In this document: positions 21,944 through 34,229 of the stretch, in pieces
Numbering within the stretch: the stretch's first letter is position 1
How the letters are laid out: each line of letters opens with the position of its first letter
Assembly (NCBI GenBank): GCA_013180625.2
Contig: SNVD02001232.1
Location: forward strand, 62,001-126,000
Direction of reading: 5' to 3'
From: Boswellia sacra
Taxonomy: Eukaryota; Streptophyta; Magnoliopsida; Sapindales; Burseraceae
DNA: 64,000 nucleotides
Notes under the pieces: model-generated
Told to the model about the DNA's origin: nothing
Databases searched by the model: none
Seen by the model: the letters and a program-made list of their open reading frames with translations, nothing else
Position numbers and translations under genes: made by a program

Positions 21944-23655
21944 ATGGAACGACTACATAATAGAAGTTCAGTCAGTCAACTACCATTGCTCGAGGATGGA
22001 AATTACGCCTAGTGGAAGGTTAAGATGAAGATGTTCTTGAAATCCCTTGATGATAGAGTTTGGACCAGCGTTGTTCATGGATGGACACCACCAATGAAGA
22101 CCAATGAAGCTGGATAACAAGTTGAGAAACCTAAAAACAAATGGACTGAGGTCGAATATAGACTATCAAGCTGGAATTCTAAGGGAATCAATGCCACATT
22201 TAGCGCTGTCAACCTTCAACAAATTGGATTGATCTCAAAGTGCACCCCCGTAAAGCAACCATGGGATATTCTTGAGGTAAAGCATAAAGGTACAGAGAAG
22301 GTAAACGATTCTAAATTACTTACCTTGACTTCAAAATTTGAAAATCCTGCACTGCATGAAGATAAAACTATAAGTGATTTTCATACTAGACTTTGTGAAA
22401 TAACTAAAACTACTGACATGCTTGCTTGTGAATATTCTGAGGCTAAAATTCTAGGAAAGATCCTTAGATCTTTACCAGATAAATTTTAGCCTAAGGTTAC
22501 AGCCATTGAAGGAAACAATAACGTGAAAACCATGAGGGTTGATGAACTACTTGGTTTTCTTCAAGCATATGAAATGGGGCTGAAATCGAGGAAGAAGGAA
22601 AAGAGCATTGCTTTTTCTGTTGCTTCAGAAAAGAAAGAATGTGATGATTCTGATGATGAGTAGATTGCGTATTTGACAAAGAACTTTGTCAAATATATGA
22701 AGAAGAATCTCAAGAAGTAAAATCCTAAGAAAGTACAGAAAGTAAAGAGCTTTGATGTAAAGAAGTTTCTGAAAGAACTAACCAAGAAGACTAAAAAAAA
22801 TCTGATAAGAAAGGCCAAGTACAATGATTTGAATGCGAAGGATTTGGGCATATACAATATGAATGTACGAATTACAAAAGAAGGATGGATAAAGGCTTGT
22901 GTGCAACCTAAAGTGATGACTCAGAAACAGATTTTGATGATGGAGAACATTCAAGTAACTTTGTTGCATTCGCTGGTAGCCTGTTTGATAAAGGCAAAGC
23001 AGTCGTATTTGAAATAACTGAGCAGAACAGATTTGACAGTGATGAAACAGATGCAGAGGAGGAAATCAACTATCAAGAGGAACTTCAACTTGCTTATAAT
23101 GCACTTTATGAGACATGGGAAAAATAGAAAGCTCAAATCAGTAATCCACAGAAAGAGAGAGAAATTCTTAGATGCGAGAAGGCATATGTTGAAGATTGCA
23201 TGAGTAAATTGGAGACAATTGTGAACCAAAAAACTAGAGAGATTGAGAAACTTATATCAGAACCTGCAAAAGCTCATAAGTGCATTGATGAACTTAAAAT
23301 TGGTTCAGCTCAACTGGATCAAGTTTTAAGCCTTGGAAGTAAAAGCACAAATAAGCATGGTTTGGGATTCAATGAAGGTAATATTGCTTCAACTTCCAAA
23401 ATAGTTTTTGTTAAAGCTTCAACTAACATTTCATGTTCAAGTGTAGATGCTAGCTCTCAAAAATCAAAAGGTAAAGATGGTTTTATCTTACCCATGAGTT
23501 CTTTTAAGTCAAGCCCAGAAAAGGTAACCAAACTACTTGTTATTTTTGTAGTGTAAAAGGTCACATCAGACCTAGATGTTATAAGCTATTGAGTCTATTG
23601 CATAACAAATCTAAACAGTTTAGACAGTTACCTAAGACTCTACCAGTTTGGATTA
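21944..23655 (+). pseudogene. gag: copia gag, inactivated
   Basis: Begins MERLHNRSSVSQLPLLEDGNY, followed by TAG in place of the family Trp, and by WKVKMKMFLKSLDD. The central gag helices are readable at 22229-22489 (LTLTSKFENPALHEDKTISD). TAG and TAA codons interrupt at 22487, 22662 and 22718. A later block (23200-23556) is Lys/Ser-rich with coiled-coil character. A knuckle-like CSVKGHIRPRC follows near 23547-23582 in another frame. The layout matches the gag of the first SIRE-like element, but the sequence is clearly a different lineage. Confidence 0.8.
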
Positions 23656-23689
23656 AGAAACAGTAACTGCGTGCAATGTTGTATTTACT

Positions 23690-26600
23690 GCTTTAAAATC
23701 CACAGCTAATGATTTTTGGTATTTTGATTGTGGATGCTCAAGACACATGACAGGGAACAAGAACTTCTTGAAAGACATCAGATCTTGTAAGAAAGGGATA
23801 ATCACGTTTGGTGATAGAGCTAAAAGCAAAGTGCTAGGTAAAGGTACTTTGTGTGTTAAAGGTTTGCCTAAGTTGGAAATGTTTTGTTTGTCGAAGGGCT
23901 GAAAGCTAATTTAATCAGCTAAATTTGTGATGACCAATTTGAGGTAAAATTTACAAAAAGTAGATGCATAGTTTTAGACAAACGTGAAAATTCCATTCTC
24001 AAAGGCACACGATCAAATGACAATTGCTATTTGTTGACAAACATTAATGCATTTTTTGCAAAAATATCAGATTTAGAGTTATGGCACCAAAAGCTAGGAC
24101 ACATAAACCATAGGTACTTAGTTAAGTTAACTAAGACTAGAGTAGTTAAGGGTGTTCCTACTCTTGATGACAAACCAAATGGTATTTGTGGAGCATGTCA
24201 GTTAGGCAAACAAATAAGAGGATCACATAGCTCTAACACGCACGTTAGCAACTCTAAGATTCTAGATTTTTTGCATATGGGCCTTATAGGACCCATGCAA
24301 ATTGAGAGCATTATAGGAAAGAAGAATGTTTTCGTTGTTATTGATGACTTTTCAAGGTTTACTTGGGTTGATTTCATTCGTGAAAAATCTGATACATTTG
24401 AAGTTTTCGGGAACTTATGTGTTAAACTTGAGAATGAACAAAATAAGAACATGGGTAGAATTGTAAAAATTTGAAGTGATCATGGGAAAGAATTCGAAAA
24501 TGTCTCCTATGCAAATTTTTGTAAATTTCATGGTATATCTCATGAATTTTCAGTTTCAAAGACACTTGAACAAAACGGAGTGGTAGAGCAAAAGAACAGG
24601 ACTTTACAAGAGATGGTAACGGTCATGTTGAGTAGCAAAAAGCTAACGAAAAGGCTATAGGTAGAAGCTATCAGCACAGCATGCTATATCTCCAACGGAC
24701 TATTCTTGCGACCTGGTATAACACAAACCCCTTATGAAATTCTAAAAAGAAGGAAACCTAACCTCAAATATTTTCATTTTTTTGGTTGTAGGTTCTTCAT
24801 CTCGAATGATAGGGAACAGTTGGGCAAATTTAATGCTAAGAGTGACGAAGGAGTTTTTATTGGATACTCAACCAATAGTAAGGTTTATCATGTTTATAAC
24901 TTGAGAACTGAAATCATTATGGAATCAGCCAATGTGGAGTTTGATAATACTGATGATTTCTTTGTTTATTCGTAGGAAAAATAGATTATTAGTTTAATGA
25001 AGGATACAAATGATACAGAAGATTCAAACTTAGCTGTTGTAGACTACAAAACAGAATCAATTGCGTCTGATACAACTAGTGCAGTTAACTCAAATGAAAC
25101 TGAACCATCAGACAGTGATGACCTGAGTATAAATCAAATAAGAGATGTTGGTATTAAGAGTGTTGGTATTAAGAGAGATCCACCATGCAGGATTCAAATG
25201 GCAAATCCCACAACTTCAATCATTGGAAGTTCAGAAAGCACAATGAAAACAAGAAGCAAGGTAAGAAATATGGTAAGTTATACTTGTTATATCTCTTTAA
25301 TAGAACCAAAGAATGTCAATGAAGCTTTAAAAGAATATGTTTTGATAAATGCAATGCAAGAAGAATTGAATCAGTTTGAAAGAAACAAAGTATAGGTGTT
25401 AGTTCCTAAACCAAAAGATGCAAATATTATAAGAACTAAATGGATCTTTAAAAATAAAACTAATAAAAATGGGTAAGTCATTAGAAACAAAGTTAGATTA
25501 GTTGCATAAGGTTACACTCAAATTGAAGGAATTGATTTTGAGGAAACTTTTTGCTCCTGTTGCTAGACTTGAATCTAGTAGGTTGCTACTTGCTATTGCA
25601 TGCTTGTTGAATTTTAAATTATTTCAAATGGATGTGAAGATGGCCTTCTTGAATGTCTATCTTCATGAAGAGGCTTATGTTGGCTAGCCTAAGGGATTTA
25701 TTGATCCTAAACATCCTAATTTTGTGTATAAGCTTCATAAAGCATTGTATGGTTTGAAACAAGTTCCTAGAGCTTGGTATGAGAGATTAACTAGCCTCTT
25801 GATTCAAAAAGGCTACACTAGAGGAAGAAATGATAAAACTTTATTCATTAAGCATGCTTCAACTTATTTCATTGTTACTTAAGTGTATGTTGATGATATT
25901 GTCTTCGGTTCCACAGACAAAGTCAAAGCTAATTAGTTTATTAAGCTAATGCAGAGTGAATTTGAGATGAGTATGGTAGGTGAGTTGAATTTCTTTCTTG
26001 GTTTACAAGTGAAGCAATTAGAAAGTGGAATATTTATTTCACAGTCAAAGTATGCTAAAAACTTGGTAAAGAAATTCGAACTAGACAAGTGAAGGCACTT
26101 AGAACTCCTATGAGTTGTAACATCAAGCTAACAAAAGAGAATACAAGTAATGATGTTGATTCAAGCCTTTATAGAAGCATGATTGGAAGTCTCCTATACC
26201 TAATTGCAAGCAGACCAGATATCAGTTTCAGTGTTGGCTTATGTGCTCGTTTTCAGTCATATCCGAATGAACTACATTTATCAATAGTGAAGAGAATTAT
26301 CAAGTATGTTCACGGGACATCTGATTTTCAAATATTTTTTACTTAGGACACAAATACATGTCTTACGGGTTATAGTGATGCAGATTGGGTAGGAAACATA
26401 GATAATAGGAAAAGCACTTGGGGTGGTTGCTTTTACCTAGGCAATAACCTGGTTTCTTGGCATAGCAAGAAGCAAAATATCATCTCATTATCTACAGTAG
26501 AAGTTGAATATATAGCTACTGGAAGCTGCTGCACTCAATTACTTTGGATGAAACAAATGATAAGTGACTATGGAATTAATCAAGATTCAATAACCTTATT

Positions 26601-26780
26601 TTGTGATAATACTAAGGCAATTAATATCTCAAAAAATCGAGTCCAACATTCTAAAACTAAACACAATGATATAAGGCATCATTTTTTAGAGAGCTTGTTG
26701 AATCCAAAACAATCCATATTGAAAATATCTCTACCGAGAATCAACTAGCTAACTTGTTTACTAAAGCACTTTATTGATTG
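23690..26780 (+). pseudogene. pol: copia protease, integrase, reverse transcriptase and RNase H, inactivated
   Basis: Protease loop FDCGCSRHMTG (about 23720) has Cys for Ser in the D-S-G triplet. The integrase finger is WHQKLGHINHRY and CGACQLGKQ. In the core the first catalytic Asp is Gly (FLHMGLIGPMQ), while SDHGKEF and GVVEQKNR keep the other two acids. RT keeps QMDVKMAFLN and YVDDIVFGS. RNase H keeps YSDADWVGN and CDNTKAINI. At least ten stops or frame changes are spread along the region, for example TGA at 24473, TAG at 24658 and TAG at 25394. Confidence 0.88.
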
Positions 26781-27726
26781 AGATTTGAAAAACTGTGAAA
26801 AGCCATGGGCATTTGTCAATTATCTGTATAAAACTATGCTTAGTTATGTTATTTATATCTGCAGTATCACTACTCAATTTTTTAATTTAAGCATGGTTGA
26901 ATTGTTTTGATTATTTGATTTTACTGTTAATTTAATACCAAAACCAAAGAGGGCTACCAGTTATGATGTGTGAAAGCTATCCTTAAAATGTAGCTTTAAT
27001 GTATCTAGAAAATATGTTTAGGGAACCCACTCTAATGGAAGAAGGCTACCTCATTTCATGTGTGTGAAAGCTACTAGTTTTTACAAAAACAATTCTTGTT
27101 GAGATTAATATTTGTGTGTGTAAGAAGCATGCTTATGTTGACCACTCAATAGAATTGAATGTTAAGATAATAAAAATTAATGTTCATATGCGCTTAATCA
27201 GCTCTGATACATGCTTGGTTTTAAAATCACTTTATGAAGCTCAAATATTTCAGTTATGTAAAGTTTAATTGTTTTCAGTTATGTGCAGCGTAACTTTTGA
27301 CTAGTGCTTCATGTGTGACTCTGTTTTATTTTCTTATGTGTTGATGTGCCAATAAAGTGAGCCACATCAACAAGGTTGTTTTGAGGGAAAAATTGTTCAA
27401 TGGCAGGAAGCTTTTCGTGATTTAAAAAGCTTATGATTCTATAAGATTTAAAATTGCCTTATTTAATGAGGATTTTCAAAAATCATTTTTGGAAATTACC
27501 AAAATTAATGTGATAAATATCATGACATTTTCTCTTTCATAGAATTTAATCCTTTTGGAAAATGAATTTTATCCAAATCTGAATTCCTAAAATTTGGAGT
27601 GGATTGGGATTTTGTGCTAGCCATATCACACTTGGCTATTAACTTTTGATTATATAAATTTCATACTTGTTTTATCTCCTTATTAACCCTAAATCGCTGC
27701 ACATCTTCTTCTTCTCTTCAACCGTC
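26781..27726 (+). other. Non-coding spacer inside the copia element, between pol and the third ORF
   Basis: No coding frame of note. It ends with CCCTAAATCGCTGCACATC and a CT-rich run just before the third ORF start, which looks like a leader. A separate promoter or splice acceptor for the third ORF could lie here. Confidence 0.5.
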
Positions 27727-29291
27727 ATGGCCAAACGCAAAGCTACAACTCCATCTTCTTCAATTGAACCCGAAACCACTAGCTCTTCTTCATCCTCTAA
27801 CTCTTTGACTAAAGACGAATCAAGCCAGAAAAAGTAGGAGGTTCAGCAAGAACAACATGTTGACCCAAAAATCGAACCAGTGTAGTTGCCTCCGACAAAA
27901 CCAGAGCAATCATCCAATGGAGAACCAGGTTCGACTTCGACTCCACCAGTTCCAGTTGACCCAGCTATGAGTGAGGATGACAATGTCATGCTTGGTAAGG
28001 TGTGGGACCGTGTCAATCCTCGCAGTCACAAGTTCTTGAAGCAAGAGATTGAAAAAAAGTTTAGACAATACAGTTCAAAGAGAGAGATTCATATGGAGAG
28101 GCCTATCAAAGTCAACGACTTTGATGACTATTAGCTTAGAGAGATGCTCAAATCCAAACATTGGATGAGGATGGTAACAAATCTAACTCCTCCTGTTAGA
28201 AATCTTGTTCAAGAATTTTATGCCACTATTTTGCCATGCATTAATGATCCTAAGAGTTATTACTATCATAAAGTTTATTGTAAAGGGAAGTTGATTAGAT
28301 TTTCTCTGAATGTCATAAACCATTTTTATGAAATTCCTATTAACATTCACCATACTGTTGGCAATGAGTTGAATATGAGTGAGGTCACATATGAGCTGAC
28401 TAGGAGTAGAAAGGTTTGTTGGGATTGACATGATGGCATTGATCAAAAACATTTAATTTGATTATGAAATATCGATTGTTGCATAAAATCACTCGATTCA
28501 ATTAGTTCCCATCCACACACCAAAATAAAGTTAGAGAGGATAGAGCCAAGTTTCTTTACTGTGTTGGCACAAATCGCTCGATTAATATTGGATTGTGGAT
28601 GAACAATTACATTATTCAAATTACAACTTATCAATCTCATCAAAAACTATTGGTTTTACCTTGTTTGATTCATACTTTATTAATACAAAATGAGATTGAA
28701 TTGGAGGATGGTGAGATTACTGAAGAAATTCTGTCAGCCATCAAGAAAGGTTTCATAACAAGGATTAAAATTGTTCCTAAGGGGGAGGAAGTACCTCAGA
28801 GACAACCCAGACAAAAGAGAAATCTCAGACTAAATCTGATAGCATCTATCACAAAACGGCTTACTCTAATCACCTCTTCTTTAGCTGAGCTTATCCAGGA
28901 AAATCAAGCTATCAAGGACAAGCTTCAAAGTTTGAAAGAGAAGCTTGAGAGCAGATAAAATGGTGATCAATCAATGAAGAAACGGAAGAAGAAAGACCAG
29001 CTGAGGAGCAAGAAGAAAGCCAAAACAATAGCTGCAGAATCTTTTCCAAAGACAGTTTATGACACTCCCAACCCACCAACTCCTGGTTCAATTCCTATTA
29101 CATCTCCACCCCATGTCACAGAGCAAGCTGCTAAAACTTTGGTGGACATTTCTCAAAAGACTAAAATCACAGCAGAGAGACAAGCCAGAGAGATTCGTGA
29201 CACTGCTGGTGCTACTCCTACTGAAACTAATGCTCAGCCAACTACCACATCAACTCCTGCTGATACTTCTCAAAAACCAACATTTATTTGA
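27727..29291 (+). pseudogene. Third ORF in env position: plant-transposon-protein-like domain plus low-complexity tail
   Basis: It lies between RNase H and the 3' LTR, in the sense direction, after a 950-bp spacer. It opens MAKRKATTPSSSIEPE and runs through Ser/Pro-rich sequence. A domain follows with ERPIKVNDFDD, HWMRMVTNLTPPV, RNLVQEFYATIL and GKLIRFSLNVINHFYEIP. That pattern matches the putative plant transposon protein domain often found as an extra ORF in plant LTR elements. The tail (28593-29291) is Lys/Glu-rich and then Thr/Pro-rich. No membrane segment or signal peptide is seen, so calling it an envelope gene is not justified. Several stops interrupt it. Confidence 0.7.
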
Positions 29292-29873
29292 TACAAGACT
29301 ACTGCTAAAAGAACAATATCACACCCCTCAAAGCTGCCTGTGCACAAGTCTGTCAGACTTAATTGAACATTTTCTTTTTTTATGTGCTTTGGAACTTTAT
29401 TTTTGGCACTTGTTATGAAACCAAGGGGGAATAGAGTTTATGAATGTTATGTTTCTGTGCTTAGTTTGATAAACTTACAGGAAAATGATTTGTGGTTGAA
29501 CTTCTATATTACACAGCTTATGATTATGATGTTTTGCAGGTTTAACGTTTGATTAAGGGGAAGTGATAGTTCATGATTGATTGTGACCCTGAGTAATTGA
29601 TATTATGTTGATTTTATGTTTAATTTGAGTTTATCGCAGACCAGTTTGCATAGCACAAACTATTAATGTTCTATGTCTGATATTTATTTCTGTGCAGATA
29701 CTGGACATTTTGGTTATGTTATTTCAGTTATAAATTTTTTAACTGAAAGCTGGATATTCATGTTTTTGGAAATTTTTTACTAAGTGTTTTCAGTTGTCTT
29801 ACAATTATCTGTGCAGGATTTTGTTCACAGAAACATGTGAATGTTTTCATCACAAGATGCCAAAGGGGGAGAT
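29292..29873 (+). other. 3' untranslated part of the copia element with serial polypurine tracts
   Basis: Purine tracts CCAAGGGGGAA (about 29420), TAAGGGGAAG (about 29557) and CAAAGGGGGAGAT (29861-29873) occur in series. Only the last adjoins the LTR and is the likely functional one. Confidence 0.7.
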
Positions 29874-30818
29874 TGGTATTGTCAATGTGACAGGTGACAA
29901 ATTTCATGAATGTGCAATGCATGTGACTAAAATTTATTTTTGTCATCTTGTGATTAAACATTAATTTGGATATTTTATATTAGGAGAATTTTAACTATAA
30001 TAGGATAACTTGATTTGGTATTCTAGTTGAATAGGTTCTAGGATAGCTTGATTTGGTATTCTAGTTGAAAAGAAAGTTTTATATTGATCATACTTATCAG
30101 ATTAGGATATTCTTTGTAGTGTTCTAGTTTAATTAGGATAATGTCTTTTACTTCCTATATTGTTTGATATTTATCTAGTAATCCTATAGTTTTGCAGGAC
30201 TTTGATGATGATTAGGATTGATGATTACATGAATTATATAGTTGTTCACGCAGGCTATATAAAAGTGAAGCACTCAAGGCTTAACGAAGTGCAGATAGAG
30301 TGGTCTATGTGCAGAAATGTGGAGAGCACTTGAGTGACTTTATTTTTCATGATCTTCATTGTAAAATCTTTATGATTGTATTGGTTTAGACAGTGTATGA
30401 CTCATATGTTTGACTATATGCATAGATCTATTTTGTAAGAGTTATTGAGTCATGTAAGCTTAAGAGAGTTGAGTGATTACATGATTTTATAATAGTTATC
30501 ATGGTTATGTCTGACTACACCATTGTAGTTAAGTCTGACGTATCTGTGAAGAGCAATATCAGAAGAGTGTGCGAAGGACTTTGTCTGTGATCGAGGGTGA
30601 TCAAGTTTACATAGATTAGGTTAATGAGTGAGCGAGTGGCTACTGCTGTAAAGAGTCCTAAGTCTAGTATAAACACATACAGCATAGTAGATTACAACTT
30701 TTGCTGTCTGTGAATGTAGGCTGGTTGATAGCCAAATCACGTAAAACTTTCTGTTACATTATTCTTAACTATTTCAATTACGTCTCTGATAACTAACCAT
30801 ACACTGTAAAAACTTACA
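29874..30818 (+). repeat. 3' LTR of the complete copia element
   Basis: It starts TGGTATTGTCAATG immediately after the polypurine tract CAAAGGGGGAGAT (29861-29873) and ends AAAACTTACA. It is followed by the target duplication AAATT and then segment A' sequence. Confidence 0.92.
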
Positions 30819-31421
30819 AAATTTATATGATGCTTTAACATACTAATACATTAAAAGTTATATAAAGTTTATAGGGCGCTTTAATGTACCAATACATTAA
30901 ATATATTTGTGTAAAAAGTTATTTTGCAAAATTACATGTTATTAACAAAATTATTATATTCCATCTATTTATTTCCTACTTTCCTTCCTCGAAGTTTCCT
31001 AATTCATGGCTTCTATATTTTTAATTACGCATAAGTTTCAAGTCTCTTCAATGTGACTTGTACCTCTAGCCAAAATGTGAAGGCATGCAAAATAGCTAAA
31101 GTTAGTGCAAAAGCAAGGACGACCACGAGAAATTTTAATATCTGTATTATGATTTCGCTAAAACATCAAATACGTTAAACTTTATTATAAAAGACGTCCA
31201 ATTATTAAAGTATAATTATGAATTGAAATTTTTAAATAGAAAATACAAGAGTTAATAAAAATCATTAAAATTAAAAAAAATTGGCTAGACAAAAAGGTAA
31301 AAAAGTTAAGGAAATAATCTACGAGATTTTTATTTCTATTATGAGAAGATATTTTAAAAACTTCTCTATGCGCAAGTTTTTCGATTCCTTTCCTCTAAGA
31401 TTCCTATGAATTCCATGTCTT
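30819..31421. repeat. Segment A' part 2 (between the copia and CACTA insertions)
   Basis: Continues the match to segment A from about 16190 to 16780 (ATGCTTTAACATACTAATAC, GTGAAGGCATGCAAAATAG). It ends GAATTCCATGTCTT, the left target site of the CACTA element. Confidence 0.9.
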
Positions 31422-31439
31422 CACTACAAGAAAAATGCT

Positions 31440-31765
31440 CATATTTGGCGGTCTTAAAAGCACCACCAATGGCACCGCCAAATATGGTCAATTTACCATA
31501 TTTGGCGATCGGTCAATATACCAAATATGCACATGACTATACTTGGCAGTTTTTGACCGCCAAGTATAAATAGTTTTAAAATATAAAAAATATATATACT
31601 TGACAGTTTTTAATAGCCAAGTATATATTTAATTATACTTGACGGTTTTTGACCGCCAAGTATAAATAGTTTTAAAAATAAAAATATATATATACTTGAC
31701 AGTTTTTAGCCGCCATATATATACTTGACAGTTTTTAGCCGCCAAGTATATATTTAATTACACGT
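31440..31765. repeat. CACTA subterminal palindrome array
   Basis: Repeated units of TATACTTG(A/G)C(A/G)GTTTTT followed by CCGCCAAGTATA form small hairpins. At least four such units occur, plus two variants with ATTTGGCGGT. Subterminal arrays of this kind bind CACTA transposase. The right end lacks an equally clear array. Confidence 0.75.
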
Positions 31766-31799
31766 CGAGTGGAAGAAATAGTGAAAGAATTAAAGGATC

Positions 31800-31995
31800 A
31801 AAAATTGATGTCCTCATGCTATATCCAAACACCTTAGTAACTATAGCAGCAACAACTGTCTTAACAACGATAACCAAAATAACAGATGCTCGCAAAATGT
31901 CCACATGATTCTAGAGGAAATGTACATGTATAAGCATTCCAATGCTTGAAAGAAAAAGAGCTGCAGCAAGATGAAAAGTTATGAACCTTGATAAA
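31800..31995 (-). pseudogene. Captured exon of a KEA4/5/6-type K+ efflux antiporter
   Basis: The minus strand encodes the stretch AALFLSSIGMLIHVHFL, a stop, NHVDIL, then VIVVKTVVAAIVTKVFGYS. This matches the transmembrane antiporter core of plant KEA4/5/6 proteins (CPA2 family). TAG replaces the Trp of the family pattern HFLWNHVD. Only about 60 codons are present. No flanking KEA exon was recognised. The fragment cannot make an antiporter. Confidence 0.8.
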
Positions 31996-32149
31996 TTACT
32001 ACATCAGGCAGAGTATGTTCTCATAATTAAACTGCATTGTTTCATCTCTGATGCCTACTTGCCCAAGAATCTCAATACACATGCTTCTACTTATTATATA
32101 AAGTTTTCAGACAGATGAATTATAGGGTGTTTGTCATCCAGCCATGCTG

Positions 32150-32240
32150 TAGTCTTTTGCATGCTCATAAAGATTATAGCTCCCTGGCATTCCCATCTTT
32201 CTAGACAGATGATCATCTCCTGCACAAGTTATTTTAGAGG
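32150..32240 (-). other. Possible further captured exon, unidentified
   Basis: After a CAG acceptor-like site the minus strand reads GDDHLSRKMGMPGSYNLYE without a stop for about 28 codons. I do not recognise the family. It may be a coding remnant from another captured gene or chance. Confidence 0.25.
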
Positions 32241-32881
32241 TAAATTATGGACCACTGCCACATACAATTTATAATTACATTACTAATATACACAACTCTC
32301 TTATGCAGAAGGATATTTCTTGTTTTTGGCTATGATCAACTTGGTTAAATTGATAGAAATTATATGCGTAAAGCATCAACCAAGCCACAGATTAATGGCT
32401 ACCTGCATATAGACTAGCATTTAGAGAAATTCTACTAAACCTAAAAATAGGAAACCTGATCTCTACAATAAACTACTAATTCATCTAAACTACTCTACTT
32501 AATGGAGAGAAACCCTCTTCATGCTAAACACAATAGATCATATATGCTTGAATAAAGTGATTAAATAGTGAACTCTAATCAGCCTGACCAGGTATTTAAG
32601 GTGGCTATTTATCTCAAAATTTCAGAGTAAATATAAAGTGGGAGCCAAACAGAGAAAAATGGCCCTCCAAGGCATCTTTACACGAAAGATTATGAAACAA
32701 ATGTCCTCCACCTCAATAGACTTTAGCTATTTGTTTTTGATGGTCTCAGATTGCTTTGTATCTAATGAAAAAGAGGTAAAGTATTTTGAGCGTGTTGTAA
32801 GATAAGGGTTTTGAAGTTGCCATTTTTCCAAATTATGACTAAGCAGCCAAAAGAAATTTCAATTCTCAAAAACTAAGCAAT

Positions 32882-33922
32882 TCACTTACTAGAGTTAGAC
32901 AACACACCTAAAAAATGCAGCTTAGAGGTTATCTCAAGGCTCTGAAAGCACAGATCTTCAGCCTTTTGAGCTGTTGCGTTCTGTTGGGTGTTAAAATTCT
33001 CTGGTCTTGTCCTCTGTTCATGCAGTGAATCAACCTCAGTCTCGACTTCTGATTCAGCATTGGGCACAGAAGAAACCACTTGTTTCCTCTTGTAGCAAGC
33101 ACGCCTGTTTTGGAACCAATTGTAGACATTTGTCTCAGAGATTTGACCATGCTAGCTGAGTTCAGAGGTTATCTCTTTGATCTTCTGCTTACTTGGAGTT
33201 CCATTTCCTTGATCAAATATGCTCTCAAGAATCTGAAGTTACACAGGAGTTGGAGTCCACCTTTGCCTAGCTGTTATCTTATGGCATGTAGATGTCATCA
33301 ATGGGTCACAATAAATTTCCCCAGCCGGGTTCCTGCAATAACAAACACTACAACTTCATCAAAAAGCCAATCTTATGTATGCATATTCACACACATACAT
33401 ACCCCACAAAGTGCTCTGAACTGAACATCCAAGAAACAAAACACAGCACAACACAACACAAATCGACACACTAGATCAAGAAGAATCTTTTATCTTTCAA
33501 TAACAAAATGAAAATGAAATCGTTTCCAATAGTTAACACCAAACCCACATCATAACACCATCAAGTCACAAGTTTTACAACATCTCCAAGAGACAGATCA
33601 AGAGAAAACTACAGTCAATGAAAAGGAAAATAGCCTCATGACATAAAAAAAAGCAGAGCAGGCCCAGAAAAAAAAGATGAGATATTTATAAACATAAACA
33701 AAACAAACCTGCAAGATCTTGCCGGGCAGAAGGGGATTTATGCATCTCAACAAGCTGTTCACAAATTTTAGCATAAACAACAATCTGTTTCCTGAGGGTT
33801 TCAAGCTACTCATCAGTCATAACCTTGACATACATTGCTCCATCAACAGTACTACTCCCAGCTGCAGCATTCTCAACTCTTTGGTTGTGATTCTCCAACG
33901 ATTCTTGATTATCCCATTCCAT
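32882..33922 (-). pseudogene. Captured WOX13-type homeobox gene (two exons), inactivated
   Basis: Exon 1 (33922-33709) starts MEWDNQESLENHNQRVE and continues MYVKVMTDE, a TAG, then [10 protein letters not shown]. It ends at CTTGCAG before GTTTGT. Exon 2 starts at 33332 after TATTGCAG. It encodes [19 protein letters not shown], then the homeodomain TPTPV, a TAG, LQILESIFDQGNGTPSKQK, a second TAG in helix 2 and [17 protein letters not shown]. The homeodomain recognition helix WFQNRR is intact. The tail ends near a GTAAGT donor at about 32886. WOX13-clade proteins are plant homeobox transcription factors. Three nonsense codons, all TAG where the family has Gln, prevent expression. Keeping the intron shows capture at the DNA level. 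Confidence 0.88.
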
Positions 33923-34229
33923 TTTTCACTTCACAAAACATTTATCATAACAGTAAACAACTCTATTACTGTTGGAATTCTCTCTGTGAAAAGAGAAGTC
34001 ACAAGTCAAGTCTCTTCGAGTATGAAAACTAAAAAAAAAAATAAATTAAAAAAATTAAAACTGAGATGCTGCAGTATTGTTCTAGCTTTGTTTTACTTAA
34101 TACCCTTTGCAATATAAATTACACTGATACGAAAGAAAATCATAGATAACAAAAACTAGAATGCCAGAAAAATCACACTTTAGAGGAAGTACATAATGTT
34201 AAAAGATTCTCACCTGGCATGGCATCAAG

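Larger units (their letters stand above)
20935..30818 (+). mobile_element. Complete but inactive SIRE-like copia element with a third ORF
   Basis: Two LTRs of about 948 and 945 bp flank a primer site, gag, protease, integrase, RT, RNase H, an extra ORF region (27727-29291) and a polypurine tract. The five-base target duplication AAATT is present at 20930-20934 and 30819-30823. Segment A shows the unoccupied site. Total length is 9.9 kb. Several tracts of the AAGGGGGAG type occur after 28780, as is usual in SIRE-type elements. Many stops and frame changes make every coding part defective. Confidence 0.95.

Noticed and set aside
27727..29291. Calling the third ORF an envelope gene
   Set aside because: No signal peptide, membrane segment or cleavage motif is visible. 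Position alone is not evidence.
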